This document shows positions 33,105-41,267 of a DNA stretch of 64,000 nucleotides, piece after piece. The stretch's first letter is position 1; every line of letters starts with the position of its first letter. The translations under genes and the position numbers were made by a program. The notes under the pieces are model-generated. The model was not told where the DNA came from and did no database searches. It saw only the letters and a list, made by a program, of their open reading frames with translations. Source of the stretch: Streptomyces anulatus (lineage in GTDB: Bacteria; Actinomycetota; Actinomycetes; Streptomycetales; Streptomycetaceae); contig NZ_JOEZ01000016.1 in the NCBI RefSeq assembly GCF_000721175.1, positions 434,001-498,000 of the forward strand, given 5' to 3'.

Positions 33105-34114
33105 GCGGCGACCTCCTGGGGAGCCTGGTCGGAGAGGGGCGCGGCCTCGTCGCCGGTGATCGCGAGGAACACCTCGTCGAGGCTGGGCAGGGCGGTGGCG
33201 ACATGGGCGAGGGAGAACCCCCGGACGCCCAGCAGCCCGATGACGGCGGTGAGCTGCTCGTCGCTGAGGATCGGCACGTACAGCAGCCCTTCGTCCGGCA
33301 CGGCCTGCGCCCCGGCGACGCCGTCGAGCCCGGCCTCCCGGATCGCCTGCGCCATCGCGGCCAGCTCCGCCGCGTCCGAGGGCCGGATCTGCAGGGTGCG
33401 GCCGCCGACCTTCGCCTTCAGCTCGTCGACGCCGCCCCGGGCGATGATCTTCCCCTTGTCGATCACGGTCAGCTCCTTGGCGAGCTGTTCCGCCTCCTCC
33501 ATGTACTGGGTGGTCAGCAGTACGGTCGCGCCCTCGGCGACCATCCGCCGCACCTCGTCCCAGACCTCGTTACGGGTCCGGGGATCGAGCCCCGTCGTCG
33601 GCTCGTCCAGGTAGAGCACGGCGGGGCTGCCGATCATCGAGGCGGCCAGGTCGAGCCGGCGGCGCATCCCGCCGGAGTACTCCATGCAGGCCCGTCCGGC
33701 GGCCTCGGTGAGGGAGAACCGCTCCAGCAGTTCGTCGGCGCGGGCCCGCGCCTGCTTGCGGGGCAGATCGAGCAGCCGCCCGATCATGTACAGGTTCTCC
33801 CAGCCGGAGAGCTTCTCGTCGACCGAGGCGTACTGCCCGGTCAGGCCGATGGTGCGGCGGAGCTGCCGGGGCTGCTTCACCACGTCGTAGCCCGCGACGA
33901 CCGCGTGGCCGGCGTCGGGGGTGACCAGGGTGGACAGGCAGCGTACGAGAGTGGTCTTGCCCGCGCCGTTGGGGCCGAGCACACCGAGGACGGTGCCTTC
34001 GCGGACGTCGAGGTCCACGCCGTCCAGTGCTCTGGTCTCGCCGTAGTGCTTGACCAGCCCCCGCACCTCGACGGCGTTCCGGCCGCTGCCGGGCTTGTTG
34101 TCGGTTCGTTCCAT
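33101..34114 (-). CDS. ABC exporter ATP-binding protein (DrrA-like)
   Basis: 337 aa. Walker A GPNGAGKTTLVR (about residue 48), the DrrA/CcmA-type TGQYASVDEKLSGWENL, signature YSGGMRRRLDLAASMI (about 147), Walker B AVLYLDEPTTGLDPRTR (about 166) and H-loop equivalent TTQYMEEAEQLA. The C-terminal 100 residues form the DrrA accessory domain. It energises DrrB-like export. ATG 34114 starts the conserved N-terminus (NAVEVRGLVKHYG). The region upstream contains an 11-bp repeat array. Confidence 0.94.
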   Translation of the reverse strand: MERTDNKPGSGRNAVEVRGLVKHYGETRALDGVDLDVREGTVLGVLGPNGAGKTTLVRCLSTLVTPDAGHAVVAGYDVVKQPRQLRRTIGLTGQYASVDEKLSGWENLYMIGRLLDLPRKQARARADELLERFSLTEAAGRACMEYSGGMRRRLDLAASMIGSPAVLYLDEPTTGLDPRTRNEVWDEVRRMVAEGATVLLTTQYMEEAEQLAKELTVIDKGKIIARGGVDELKAKVGGRTLQIRPSDAAELAAMAQAIREAGLDGVAGAQAVPDEGLLYVPILSDEQLTAVIGLLGVRGFSLAHVATALPSLDEVFLAITGDEAAPLSDQAPQEVAA

Positions 34115-34136
34115 GCCCACCAGCGGACCAGCACCC

Positions 34137-34252
34137 ACCGACAGACCACCGACAGACCACCGACAGACCGCCGACAGACCGCCGACACGGCCCGGCACCG
34201 GCCGCCGCGCGGGCGACAGCCCGCCGATGGGGGATGTCGGCGGGCTGTCGGT
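34137..34252. repeat. 11-bp repeat array between panB and the exporter operon
   Basis: RCCGACAGACC repeats head to tail at 34137, 34148, 34159 and 34170, with a fifth partial copy at 34181. Two inverted copies (GGGATGTCGGC and GGGCTGTCGGT) lie at 34231-34252. The array starts 23 bp upstream of the drrA-like ATG, in its promoter region. An 11-bp period places every unit on the same DNA face, so it is a possible operator. Confidence 0.75.
34214..34250 (-). terminator. Strong hairpin downstream of panB
   Basis: CGACAGCCCGCCGA (34214-34227) pairs perfectly with TCGGCGGGCTGTCG (34237-34250) around a nine-base loop. It lies 62 bp beyond the panB stop in the direction of panB transcription. There is no U tract, as is usual for streptomycete terminators. 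It could also act in the regulation of the exporter operon downstream. Confidence 0.65.
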
Positions 34253-34311
34253 GGTGCGGGAAATGGTCGGTGAACCAGCGGGCGCAGGGCGGCCCCGCGC
34301 CGGGGCCGGTG

Positions 34312-35214
34312 TCAGTGGAAGGTGTGCTCCGGCGCCGGGAACGTGCCGCCGACGACCTCGTCCGCGAACTCCTTCGCGGCATCGCCGAGGACCTGCCGCA
34401 GGTTCGCGTACTGCTTGGTGAAGCGCGGCACCTTGCCGCCGGTCAGCCCGACCATGTCCGTGTAGACCAGTACCTGGGCGTCGGTCGCGGAACCGGCGCC
34501 GATGCCGACGGTCGGGATGTGCAGCGTACGGGTGACCTCGGCGGCCAGCTCGGCGGGCACCAGCTCCAGCACGACGGCGAACGCGCCCGCGTCCTGGACG
34601 GCCTTGGCGTCGCGCAGCAGCTGCTGGGCGGCCTCCTCGCCGCGGCCCTGGACCCGGTAGCCCATCGCGTTGACGGACTGCGGGGTCAGACCGATGTGGC
34701 CCATGACCGGGATGCCGGCCTCGACCAGCAGCCGGATCTGCTCGTGGGACCGCTCGCCGCCCTCCAGCTTGACCGCGCCGACGCCCGACTCCTTGATCAG
34801 CCGGGTGGCGTTGCGCAGCGCCTGGACGGGACTCTCCTGGTACGAGCCGAAGGGCAGGTCGGCGACGATCAGGGCGCGCTTGGTGCCCCGCACGACGGCG
34901 GCGGACAGCATGGCGATCTCGTCCATCGTGACGGGCACGGTGGTCTCGTAGCCGAGGTGGACGTTGCCCATCGAGTCCCCGACGAGCATGACCGGGATCC
35001 CGGCCTCGTCGAAGACGGACGCGGTCATCGCGTCGTAGGCGGTGAGCATGGGCCACTTCTCGCCGCGCTCCGTGGCGGCGGCGATGTCGTGGACGGTGAT
35101 GCGGCGGGTGGACTTCCCTCCGTACAGCGCTTTGCTGCTGTCGGCGGACGGACCTGCGGGGGAAGCGGACGCGCCAGCGGGGGAGGACTGGTTCTGCGCA
35201 GCCTGAAGCGACAT
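34312..35214 (-). CDS. panB: 3-methyl-2-oxobutanoate hydroxymethyltransferase
   Basis: 300 aa from the second ATG (35214), which has AAGGAG upstream; the first ATG at 35235 has none. A 35-residue Ser/Ala/Pro-rich extension precedes the PanB core: TVHDIAAATERGEKWPMLTA, YDAMTASVFDEAGIPVMLVGDS, KLEGGERSHEQI, GHIGLTPQSVNAMGYRVQGR and GAGSATDAQVLVYTDMVGL. It adds a hydroxymethyl group from methylene-THF to 2-oxoisovalerate, the first committed step of pantothenate and CoA synthesis. Cytoplasmic. Confidence 0.95.
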   Translation of the reverse strand: MSLQAAQNQSSPAGASASPAGPSADSSKALYGGKSTRRITVHDIAAATERGEKWPMLTAYDAMTASVFDEAGIPVMLVGDSMGNVHLGYETTVPVTMDEIAMLSAAVVRGTKRALIVADLPFGSYQESPVQALRNATRLIKESGVGAVKLEGGERSHEQIRLLVEAGIPVMGHIGLTPQSVNAMGYRVQGRGEEAAQQLLRDAKAVQDAGAFAVVLELVPAELAAEVTRTLHIPTVGIGAGSATDAQVLVYTDMVGLTGGKVPRFTKQYANLRQVLGDAAKEFADEVVGGTFPAPEHTFH

Positions 35215-35345
35215 GGCCAACGGCTCCTTCGTCATCTCGAGGCGCCCTGACGGCGTCCCCGGATCCCTTCCATGGTGGCATCCCGCCCCACCGCTCGGGA
35301 AGTGGGCCCGCCTCCCGGCCCCGTGACCGCCGAAGAAGGCTTCAA

Positions 35346-35368
35346 CGATACGAGACGGTCCCGTATCG
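35346..35368. promoter_or_regulatory. TetR-type operator palindrome without an adjacent regulator
   Basis: CGATACGAGACGGTCCCGTA then TCG forms a 23-bp near-perfect dyad (one mismatched pair per half). It is flanked by TTCAA and AAAAG and lies 23 bp before the start of a truncated MFS-like reading frame. The size and TACGAGAC/GTCYCGTA core suit TetR-family operators of the kind that control drug exporters. No TetR gene is nearby. Confidence 0.6.
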
Positions 35369-35390
35369 AAAAGGGCTGACGACTGTCCGC

Positions 35391-35555
35391 ATGTCCGTAC
35401 CGTCCGGCGCCCCCGTCCCCGCCGCCGTGCCCCGTGTCCCCGAGGCGATCCATCGCCGCCGCTGGTGGAAGCCGCTCGCCGCCGCCGGGCTCGCCGACGT
35501 GCGCGTGATGCTGGAACCGATGCGCACCCGGGGCCTGGCCCCCGGGCGAGTGTGA
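35391..35555 (+). pseudogene. N-terminal relic of an MFS exporter gene
   Basis: ATG 35391 reads MSVPSGAPVPAAVPRVPEA then IHRRRWW, the usual start of 14-helix EmrB/QacA exporters just before helix 1. Instead of helix 1 it continues KPLAAAGLADVRVMLEPMRT and stops at 35553-35555 (54 codons). A deletion seems to have joined the exporter's N-terminus to other coding sequence. The operator at 35346-35368 is probably what remains of its promoter. Confidence 0.5.
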
Positions 35556-35753
35556 TCGTTCTGTCACAAGGCCCTCTTGCCGGCCCCGGACCGGAACCCG
35601 TCGTCCCGCCCCCGTCGTCCTGCTCTCCGTACGGGATCTCCGTACGGTCGTCGGAGGCCGGGCGAGCCGGTAGGTCGACGGCGGGAAGACGTCGCTCATC
35701 ACCTAGGGTCGAGAGCGCGGCGATGTGCAGGGCAAGGCAGTGAGGACAGCGCG

Positions 35754-36779
35754 ATGGTGCAGGCGTACGGAGCGGACACGGGCAACGGCAGCGCGGAGCA
35801 GCCGGGGGCCGGCGGGTCCCGCTTCCGGGACCTGCGGGACAGACTGACGTCCGACCGGGGCATCTGGCGGCGCGGGATCGTGCTGGCCCTCTGCTCGGTG
35901 CTGCTGACCCTGCTGATGGTCGTCCACGCGCAGATCCCCAACCGGCTCGGCAACCTCGGCAGCCTCATCGAGACGTTCCTGCCGTGGGTCGCGCTCTTCA
36001 TCCCGGTGCTGCTGGTCCTGGGCCTGGTGCGGCGCTCCGCGACCGCCCTGATCGCGCTGCTGCTGCCCGCCGTGGTCTGGCTCAACGTGTTCGGCGGACT
36101 GCTCACCGACAAGTCCGGCGGCGGCGGCGACCTCACCGTCGCCACCCACAACGTCAACGCCGGCAACCCCGACCCCGACGGCACCGCCCAGCAGGTCGCC
36201 GGATCCGGGGCGGACGTCGTGGCCCTCCAGGAACTCCCGGGCGGGCAGGTCTCCACGTACGAGAAGTCGCTGGCCGGCCGTTACCCGTACCACTCGGTCC
36301 AGGGCACCGTCGGGCTGTGGAGCAAGTACCCGCTCAGCGACACCAGGCCGGTCGACATCAAGATGGGCTGGACCCGGGCGATGCGCTCCACGGTCGAGAC
36401 CCCGCAGGGCGAGGTCGCGGTGTACGTGGCCCACCTGCCGTCCGTCCGCGTGAAGCTGCACGCCGGGTTCACCGCCAACCAGCGCGACGACAGCGCCGAC
36501 GCGCTCGGCGAGGCCATCGCCGACGAACCGGTGAAGCGCGTCGTTCTGCTCGGCGACCTGAACGGCACGATGAACGACCGCTCGCTGAACGCGGTCACCT
36601 CCCAGATGCGCTCCACCCAGGGCGCGGCGGGCGACGGCTTCGGATTCAGCTGGCCCGCTTCCTTCCCGATGGCCCGGATCGATCAGATCATGGTCAAGGG
36701 TGTCGAGCCGCTGTCCTCCTGGACGCTCGCGGCGACCGACAGCGACCACCTCCCGATCGCCGCCCGCGTGGAGCTGTGA
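35754..36779 (+). CDS. Membrane-anchored endonuclease/exonuclease/phosphatase-fold protein
   Basis: 341 aa. The cytoplasmic N-terminus (about 40 residues) is followed by three hydrophobic helices (WRRGIVLALCSVLLTLLMVV; PWVALFIPVLLVLGLV; ALIALLLPAVVWLNVFGGLL). The EEP catalytic domain follows: LTVATHNVNAGNP (metal-binding Asn), DVVALQELPGG (catalytic Glu), RVVLLGDLNGTMN (Asp/Asn pair) and the C-terminal TDSDHLPIAARVEL (Asp-His). The domain probably faces outside and cleaves a phosphodiester, nucleic acid or lipid headgroup. TAGGGT at 35704 is a candidate -10. Confidence 0.87.
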   Translation: MVQAYGADTGNGSAEQPGAGGSRFRDLRDRLTSDRGIWRRGIVLALCSVLLTLLMVVHAQIPNRLGNLGSLIETFLPWVALFIPVLLVLGLVRRSATALIALLLPAVVWLNVFGGLLTDKSGGGGDLTVATHNVNAGNPDPDGTAQQVAGSGADVVALQELPGGQVSTYEKSLAGRYPYHSVQGTVGLWSKYPLSDTRPVDIKMGWTRAMRSTVETPQGEVAVYVAHLPSVRVKLHAGFTANQRDDSADALGEAIADEPVKRVVLLGDLNGTMNDRSLNAVTSQMRSTQGAAGDGFGFSWPASFPMARIDQIMVKGVEPLSSWTLAATDSDHLPIAARVEL

Positions 36780-36786
36780 CCACGGT

Positions 36787-37100
36787 CGCGGCCGTTTCCT
36801 CGCCGGTCTGCCCCCCCACGGCGCGTTCTTCGGCGTCGGCGCGGTCGTGGCCGCCCGGCTGGTCGCCGGGGGCCGCCGGGCGCGGGCGGTGGCGACGATG
36901 TTCCTCGGTCCGACGGTCGCCAACATCGTCGGTGTCCCCGCGGCGACCCTGCTCGGCCAGCACCTCGGCTGGCGGGCCACGTTCCTCGTGGTCGCGGCGA
37001 TCGGCCTCGCCGCGATGGCGGCCCTGGCCCGACTCGTGCCCGGCATCCCGGTCGAGGCGCACCAGGACGTACGCCGCGAACTCCGCGCCCTCGGCGGCAC
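36787..37100 (+). pseudogene. Internal fragment of an MFS (AraJ-like) transporter
   Basis: In one open frame the DNA encodes RFLAGLPPHGAFFGVGAVVA, RRARAVATMFLGPTVANIVG, VPAATLLGQHLGWRATFLVV and ARLVPGIPVEAHQDVRREL. These correspond to helices 4-6 and the first central loop of arabinose-efflux-type MFS proteins. It has no start, no first three helices and no second half. It begins eight bases after the upstream stop codon and ends near a MITE terminus. Confidence 0.75.
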
Positions 37101-37146
37101 GCACGCACCAGACGCCGCCGAGCCCGCCCTCCGGGCGGACGGCGCT

Positions 37147-37165
37147 ACTTTCGAACACGCCCTAG
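37147..37165. mobile_element. MITE-like terminus overlapping the nadE stop codon
   Basis: ACTTTCGAACACGCCCTAG matches, with one base missing, the inverted terminus of element B at 19554-19573 (ACTTTCGCAACACGCCCTAG as reverse complement). The CTA of its CTAG end is the nadE stop codon (TAG on the minus strand). Only this end is recognisable; the rest of the element is absent or replaced by the MFS fragment. Confidence 0.7.
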
Positions 37166-38916
37166 GACGACTCGCGCCACCTGTTCGTGATCGGCAGCCG
37201 CCGGTCCTTCCCGAACCCCTTGGGCGAGATCTTCGTCCCCGGCGGGTACTGCCGCCGCTTGTACTCGGCGGTATCCACCATCCGCAGCGTCTTCGCCACC
37301 AGCTCCGCGTCGAACCCGGCCGCCACGATGGCGTCCAGCCCCTGGTCCCGGTCCACGTACATCTCCAGGATCGCGTCCAGGACGTCGTAGTCCGGCAGCG
37401 AGTCCGTGTCGACCTGCCCCGGCCGCAGCTCCGCGCTCGGCGGCTTGGTGATCGAGGCCTCCGGGATCGGCGGCGTCTGACCCCGCTCCTCGGCGGCCCG
37501 GTTGCGCCACTTCGCCAGCCGGAAGACCGACGACTTGTAGACGTCCTTGATCGGCCCGTACGCGCCGACCGCGTCCCCGTAGAGCGTGGAGTAACCGACC
37601 GCCAGCTCCGACTTGTTGCCGGGCGCCAGCACGATCTGCCCCTCCTGGTTGGACAGGGCCATCAGCATCGTGCCGCGCAGCCGCGCCTGGAGGTTCTCCT
37701 CGGCGAGGCCGGTGAGCTGGAGCGACCCCATGTAAGCGTCGAACATCGGCTCGATCGGTACGGTCCGGAAGTTGAGCCCGGTCCGCCGCGCCAGCTCGGC
37801 CGCGTCGCCCTTGGAGTGGTCCGAGGAGTACTTCGAAGGCATGGACACGCCGTACACGTTCTGCGCGCCGAGCGCATCGCACGCGATGGCCGCGCAGATC
37901 GCCGAGTCGATCCCGCCCGAGAGCCCGATCAGCACACTGCTGAAACCGTTCTTCGCAGCGTACGCACGCAGCCCGACGACCAGCGCGGAGTAGATCTCCT
38001 CGTCGTCCTCCAGCCGCTCCGCGTACCCGCCCGCGAGCTCCGGCTCGTACGCGTCCACGGGCCGGTCGGACAGCACCACGTGGTCGATGCGCAGCCCGTC
38101 GTCCACCACACCCGACGGCGCCACGGCCTCGGCGGCGGGCAGCTCCAGATCGAGGATCACGCTGCCCTCGGAGAACTGCGGGGCGCGGGCGATGACCTCG
38201 CCCTCCTTGCCGACGACGATCGAGTCGCCGTCGAAGACCAGCTCGTCCTGTCCGCCGATCATCGCCAGGTATGCCGTCGTGCAGCCGGCCTCCTGGGCCC
38301 GCTTGCGGACCAGCTCCAGCCGGGTGTCGTCCTTGTCCCGCTCGTACGGCGAGGCGTTGATCGACAGCAGCAGCCCGGCCCCGGCGGACCGGGCGGCCGG
38401 GACGCGCCCGCCGTCCTGCCACAGGTCCTCGCAGATCGCGAGGGCCACGTCGATGCCCTTGACCCGGATGACGGGCATCGAGTCACCCGGCACGAAGTAC
38501 CGGAACTCGTCGAACACCCCGTAGTTCGGCAGGTGGTGCTTGGCGAAGTTGAGCGCGATCCCGCCGCGGTGCAGCACGGCGGCGGCGTTGCGCGGGGAAC
38601 CGGCCGGCTGCCCGTAGCGCGCCGCGGCGTGCTCGGAGCGGTCCAGGTAGCCGACGAGGACCGGCAGTTCGCCGAAGCCCTCCGCGTCGAGCCGGGCGGC
38701 CAGCGCGCGCAGCGCCTGTCGCGAGGCCTCGACGAAGGACGACCGCAGGGCCAGGTCCTCGACGGGGTATCCGGTCAGCACCATCTCGGGGAACGCCACC
38801 AGGTGGGCGCCCTGCTCGGCGGCGTGCCGGGTCCAGTGGACGATCGCCTCGGAGTTGCCGGCGAGGTCGCCGACGGTCGAGTCGATCTGATTCAGTGCGA
38901 GGCGTAGTTGAGGCAC
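37162..38916 (-). CDS. nadE: Glutamine-dependent NAD+ synthetase
   Basis: 584 aa. The N-terminal nitrilase-type amidase (residues 1-270) has the Glu-Lys-Cys triad: AFPEMVLTGYP, NFAKHHLPNYGVFDE and ALAICEDLWQDGG. The C-terminal synthetase has the PP-loop IGLSGGIDSAICAAI near residue 330 and LAPGNKSELAVGYSTLYGD. It amidates nicotinate adenine dinucleotide, using ammonia released from glutamine and tunnelled between domains. Start GTG 38916 has TACACT seven bases upstream and no ribosome site. The stop codon is contributed by a mobile-element terminus. Confidence 0.96.
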   Translation of the reverse strand: MPQLRLALNQIDSTVGDLAGNSEAIVHWTRHAAEQGAHLVAFPEMVLTGYPVEDLALRSSFVEASRQALRALAARLDAEGFGELPVLVGYLDRSEHAAARYGQPAGSPRNAAAVLHRGGIALNFAKHHLPNYGVFDEFRYFVPGDSMPVIRVKGIDVALAICEDLWQDGGRVPAARSAGAGLLLSINASPYERDKDDTRLELVRKRAQEAGCTTAYLAMIGGQDELVFDGDSIVVGKEGEVIARAPQFSEGSVILDLELPAAEAVAPSGVVDDGLRIDHVVLSDRPVDAYEPELAGGYAERLEDDEEIYSALVVGLRAYAAKNGFSSVLIGLSGGIDSAICAAIACDALGAQNVYGVSMPSKYSSDHSKGDAAELARRTGLNFRTVPIEPMFDAYMGSLQLTGLAEENLQARLRGTMLMALSNQEGQIVLAPGNKSELAVGYSTLYGDAVGAYGPIKDVYKSSVFRLAKWRNRAAEERGQTPPIPEASITKPPSAELRPGQVDTDSLPDYDVLDAILEMYVDRDQGLDAIVAAGFDAELVAKTLRMVDTAEYKRRQYPPGTKISPKGFGKDRRLPITNRWRESS

Positions 38917-39040
38917 GTCCGCCAGTGTAATCGTCTTTCTGACGCGATGTCCCGGCGGGCCGGGCGGAATCTGCCCGGCCTCACCGGAAGCGCAGGTCAG
39001 AGCCGGTCACCCGGCCCCGACTCGCCGTGCACCGCGAGGG

Positions 39041-40615
39041 TCAGCCCCGATACCCGATGACCGTCATCATCCCCGCCTCCGCGTGGTAGACGTTGTGGCA
39101 GTGGACCATCCACAGTCCCGGGTTGTCGGCGTCGAACTCCACGGTCAGCGACCGGTGCGGCAGCACGATCGCGGTGTCCTTACGTGCCCCGGCGGCGTTC
39201 CCGGCCAGCGCGAACGTGTGCCCGTGCAGATGGAGGGGATGCCACATGGCCGTCCCGTTGTCGAAGACGACCCGCACCCGCTCGCCCGTCTCGACCGGCC
39301 GCCGCTGCTTCGCGCTGTACGGCCGCCCGTCGAAGGCCCAGTCGTACTTCGCCATCCCGCCGGTGAGCCGCATCCGGATCGTCCGGTCCGGCGCACGGCC
39401 GGACAGTGCCACCGACGGGTCCGGGACCAGCCGCCCCGCCTCCACCGGCTTACCGTCCAGCTCCTTGGGCCGTACGGAGGCGGCGGGCGCGGCCCCGCTC
39501 CCGGTCCGCAGCAGAGCCAGCGCCGACGCCTTCTTCCCCTCGGCCAGCGCGGTCAGTGGGAAGACCCCGTCGCCGGCGGTGACGAGGACGTCGTACCGCT
39601 CGCCCATCCCCAGCAGCAGAGCGTCCCCCGTGGTGTGCCGCACCGGGAACCCGTCGGTGTGCGTCACGGTCATCCGGTGCCCGCCGAGCGCGACCCGGAA
39701 GGCGGTGTCGCCACCGGCGTTGATGATCCGCAGCCGGATACGGTCACCGGGCCGCGCGGTGAACGACTCCGGGTCCTCCGGCACCCGCCCGTTGACCAGG
39801 TAGTGCGGGTAGGCCACATCACCGGCGTCCCCGCCGAGCAGCTCACTGGTGGCGCCCATCATCATCCGCGAGGGCCCGTCGCCGCCCGGCTCGTCCTCGC
39901 CCGCGCCCGACATGGTGTGCGCGCCGTGATCCATCCCGCCGCCCATACCCCCGGACAGCTCGTCGAGGACAGCATCCGGAGTGGAGCCGTCCACCCCGTC
40001 GACCCAGTCGTCGAGGACGACGACCCACTCCTTGTCGTACGCCAACGGCTCCTTCGGGTCCTCGACGATCAGCGGCGCGTACAGCCCCCGGTCCTGCTGG
40101 ACGCCGGAGTGCGGGTGGAACCAGTACGTCCCCGGATGCGGCACGGCGAACCGGTAGGCGAAGTCGCCCCCGGGTGCGATGTCCCGCTGGGTCAGCCCGG
40201 GGACCCCGTCCATGTCGTTGCGCAGGGCGAGGCCGTGCCAGTGCAGTGAGGTGGGCTCCGGCAGGTGGTTGGCGAGGGTGAGCGCGAGAGTGTCGCCCGC
40301 CGTCACCCGCACCTCGCGCCCGGGCAGCCGGTCCCCGTACGCCCAGGAGGCGACGGTCCGCCCGCCGCCGAGGTCGAGCCGGGCCCGGGTGGCGGTGAGG
40401 GAGACCTCACGTACGGGCCCGGAGCCGCGCGCCGCCTCGGCCGCCTCGACCTCCTTGCCGCCGGGGGAGACGTACCTACCGGAGTCCCGCGCTCCGCCGG
40501 GGGAGTGCGCACCGCCGTGGCCGCTGCCGCCGTCGGAACAGGCGGCCAGGGCTCCCGTGCCGGCGACGGCGAGAGCGGCGCCGAGCACGGCGCGTCGAGT
40601 GTGTTGCGTGGGCAT
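39041..40615 (-). CDS. Multicopper oxidase, exported
   Basis: 524 aa. The N-terminus RRAVLGAALAVAGTGALAAC has both a Tat-like RR and a lipobox (ALAAC), so it is probably a lipid-anchored Tat substrate. Copper ligands are complete: TSLHWHGLAL, YWFHPHSG, WHPLHLHGHTF and WMVHCHNVYHAEAGMM (T1 axial Met). A Met/His-rich loop (GGMGGGMDHGAHTM, near residue 225) resembles the cuprous-oxidase insert of CueO. It probably oxidises Cu(I) outside the membrane. It is in one transcript with the upstream DUF6153-like gene behind a CsoR-like box. Confidence 0.92.
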   Translation of the reverse strand: MPTQHTRRAVLGAALAVAGTGALAACSDGGSGHGGAHSPGGARDSGRYVSPGGKEVEAAEAARGSGPVREVSLTATRARLDLGGGRTVASWAYGDRLPGREVRVTAGDTLALTLANHLPEPTSLHWHGLALRNDMDGVPGLTQRDIAPGGDFAYRFAVPHPGTYWFHPHSGVQQDRGLYAPLIVEDPKEPLAYDKEWVVVLDDWVDGVDGSTPDAVLDELSGGMGGGMDHGAHTMSGAGEDEPGGDGPSRMMMGATSELLGGDAGDVAYPHYLVNGRVPEDPESFTARPGDRIRLRIINAGGDTAFRVALGGHRMTVTHTDGFPVRHTTGDALLLGMGERYDVLVTAGDGVFPLTALAEGKKASALALLRTGSGAAPAASVRPKELDGKPVEAGRLVPDPSVALSGRAPDRTIRMRLTGGMAKYDWAFDGRPYSAKQRRPVETGERVRVVFDNGTAMWHPLHLHGHTFALAGNAAGARKDTAIVLPHRSLTVEFDADNPGLWMVHCHNVYHAEAGMMTVIGYRG

Positions 40616-40684
40616 ACCGAATACACCTCTGAAGATATGAAGAACCTGGTGTCACTGGGGAGGGCGGAGGTGAGACGCCCACTC

Positions 40685-41155
40685 CTAGATACGCAGCACC
40701 GACGTGCTGGCGAGCACCGGCATCCGGGGCGGCGGGACCGGGCGCAGAACCCGCAGCAGCCCCGCACCCGCCGGCGTACCGAGGGGCCGCCCATCGGCGC
40801 GCAGGCCGAGCAGCCAGGAACCGACGAGGGCGAGACCCCAGACACTGAGGACGGCGAGACAGACGGAGAGCGGATCCATGCCGCTCATGCCGCTCACGGG
40901 GGCGCCGGAGGCGGGGGAGTCGTGCGACGACGTGTGCTGCTGTACGCCGGAACCGCCCGGCGCCGGAGCGCTAGCCGGGGCGTGGACGACGCCCGGGGCC
41001 CGGCCTCCATGCTCGGTCATGGCGGGGAGCGACGACGAGCCGCCGTGCTCGGCCGGATGCCCGACCGTGTGCATGGTGACGATGCCGAACAGCAGAGCGG
41101 CGAACAGCATCAGCCGCCCGTACGTCCCGCTGCCGCTCCGCGTCGTGCCCGCCAT
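40685..41155 (-). CDS. DUF6153-like His/Met-rich small membrane protein, copper-linked
   Basis: 156 aa. One helix near the N-terminus (LMLFAALLFGIVTMHTVGHP), a Gly/Ser/His/Met-rich exposed region (HTVGHPAEHGGSSS, TSSHDSPASGAPVSGMSGMD) and a second helix (VCLAVLSVWGLALVGSWLLG). The family name is from memory and not certain. Its promoter TAGGGT is seven bases before the ATG and is embedded in a CsoR-like box. It is followed 69 bp later by the multicopper oxidase gene. A role in periplasm-side copper handling is inferred from context. Confidence 0.72.
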   Translation of the reverse strand: MAGTTRSGSGTYGRLMLFAALLFGIVTMHTVGHPAEHGGSSSLPAMTEHGGRAPGVVHAPASAPAPGGSGVQQHTSSHDSPASGAPVSGMSGMDPLSVCLAVLSVWGLALVGSWLLGLRADGRPLGTPAGAGLLRVLRPVPPPRMPVLASTSVLRI

Positions 41156-41162
41156 GGGGCCA

Positions 41163-41183
41163 CCCTACCCCCGGCGGGTATAC
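41163..41183 (-). promoter_or_regulatory. CsoR-like copper operator overlapping a leaderless promoter
   Basis: On the minus strand the sequence TATACCCGCCGGGGGTAGGG contains the CsoR/RicR pattern TATACCC-N-GGGGTA (41183-41167). The -10 hexamer TAGGGT (41168-41163) shares its right half, and the ATG is only seven bases further on. Apo-CsoR bound here would cover the polymerase site; Cu(I) would release it. Confidence 0.72.
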
Positions 41184-41267
41184 CGGACGGTGGCCCCTGC
41201 GCCCCTGTGCCCCTCCGCCGGACCGGCGGAGGGGCACAGGGGCTGCCGTTCGCCCGCGCACGGAGCC

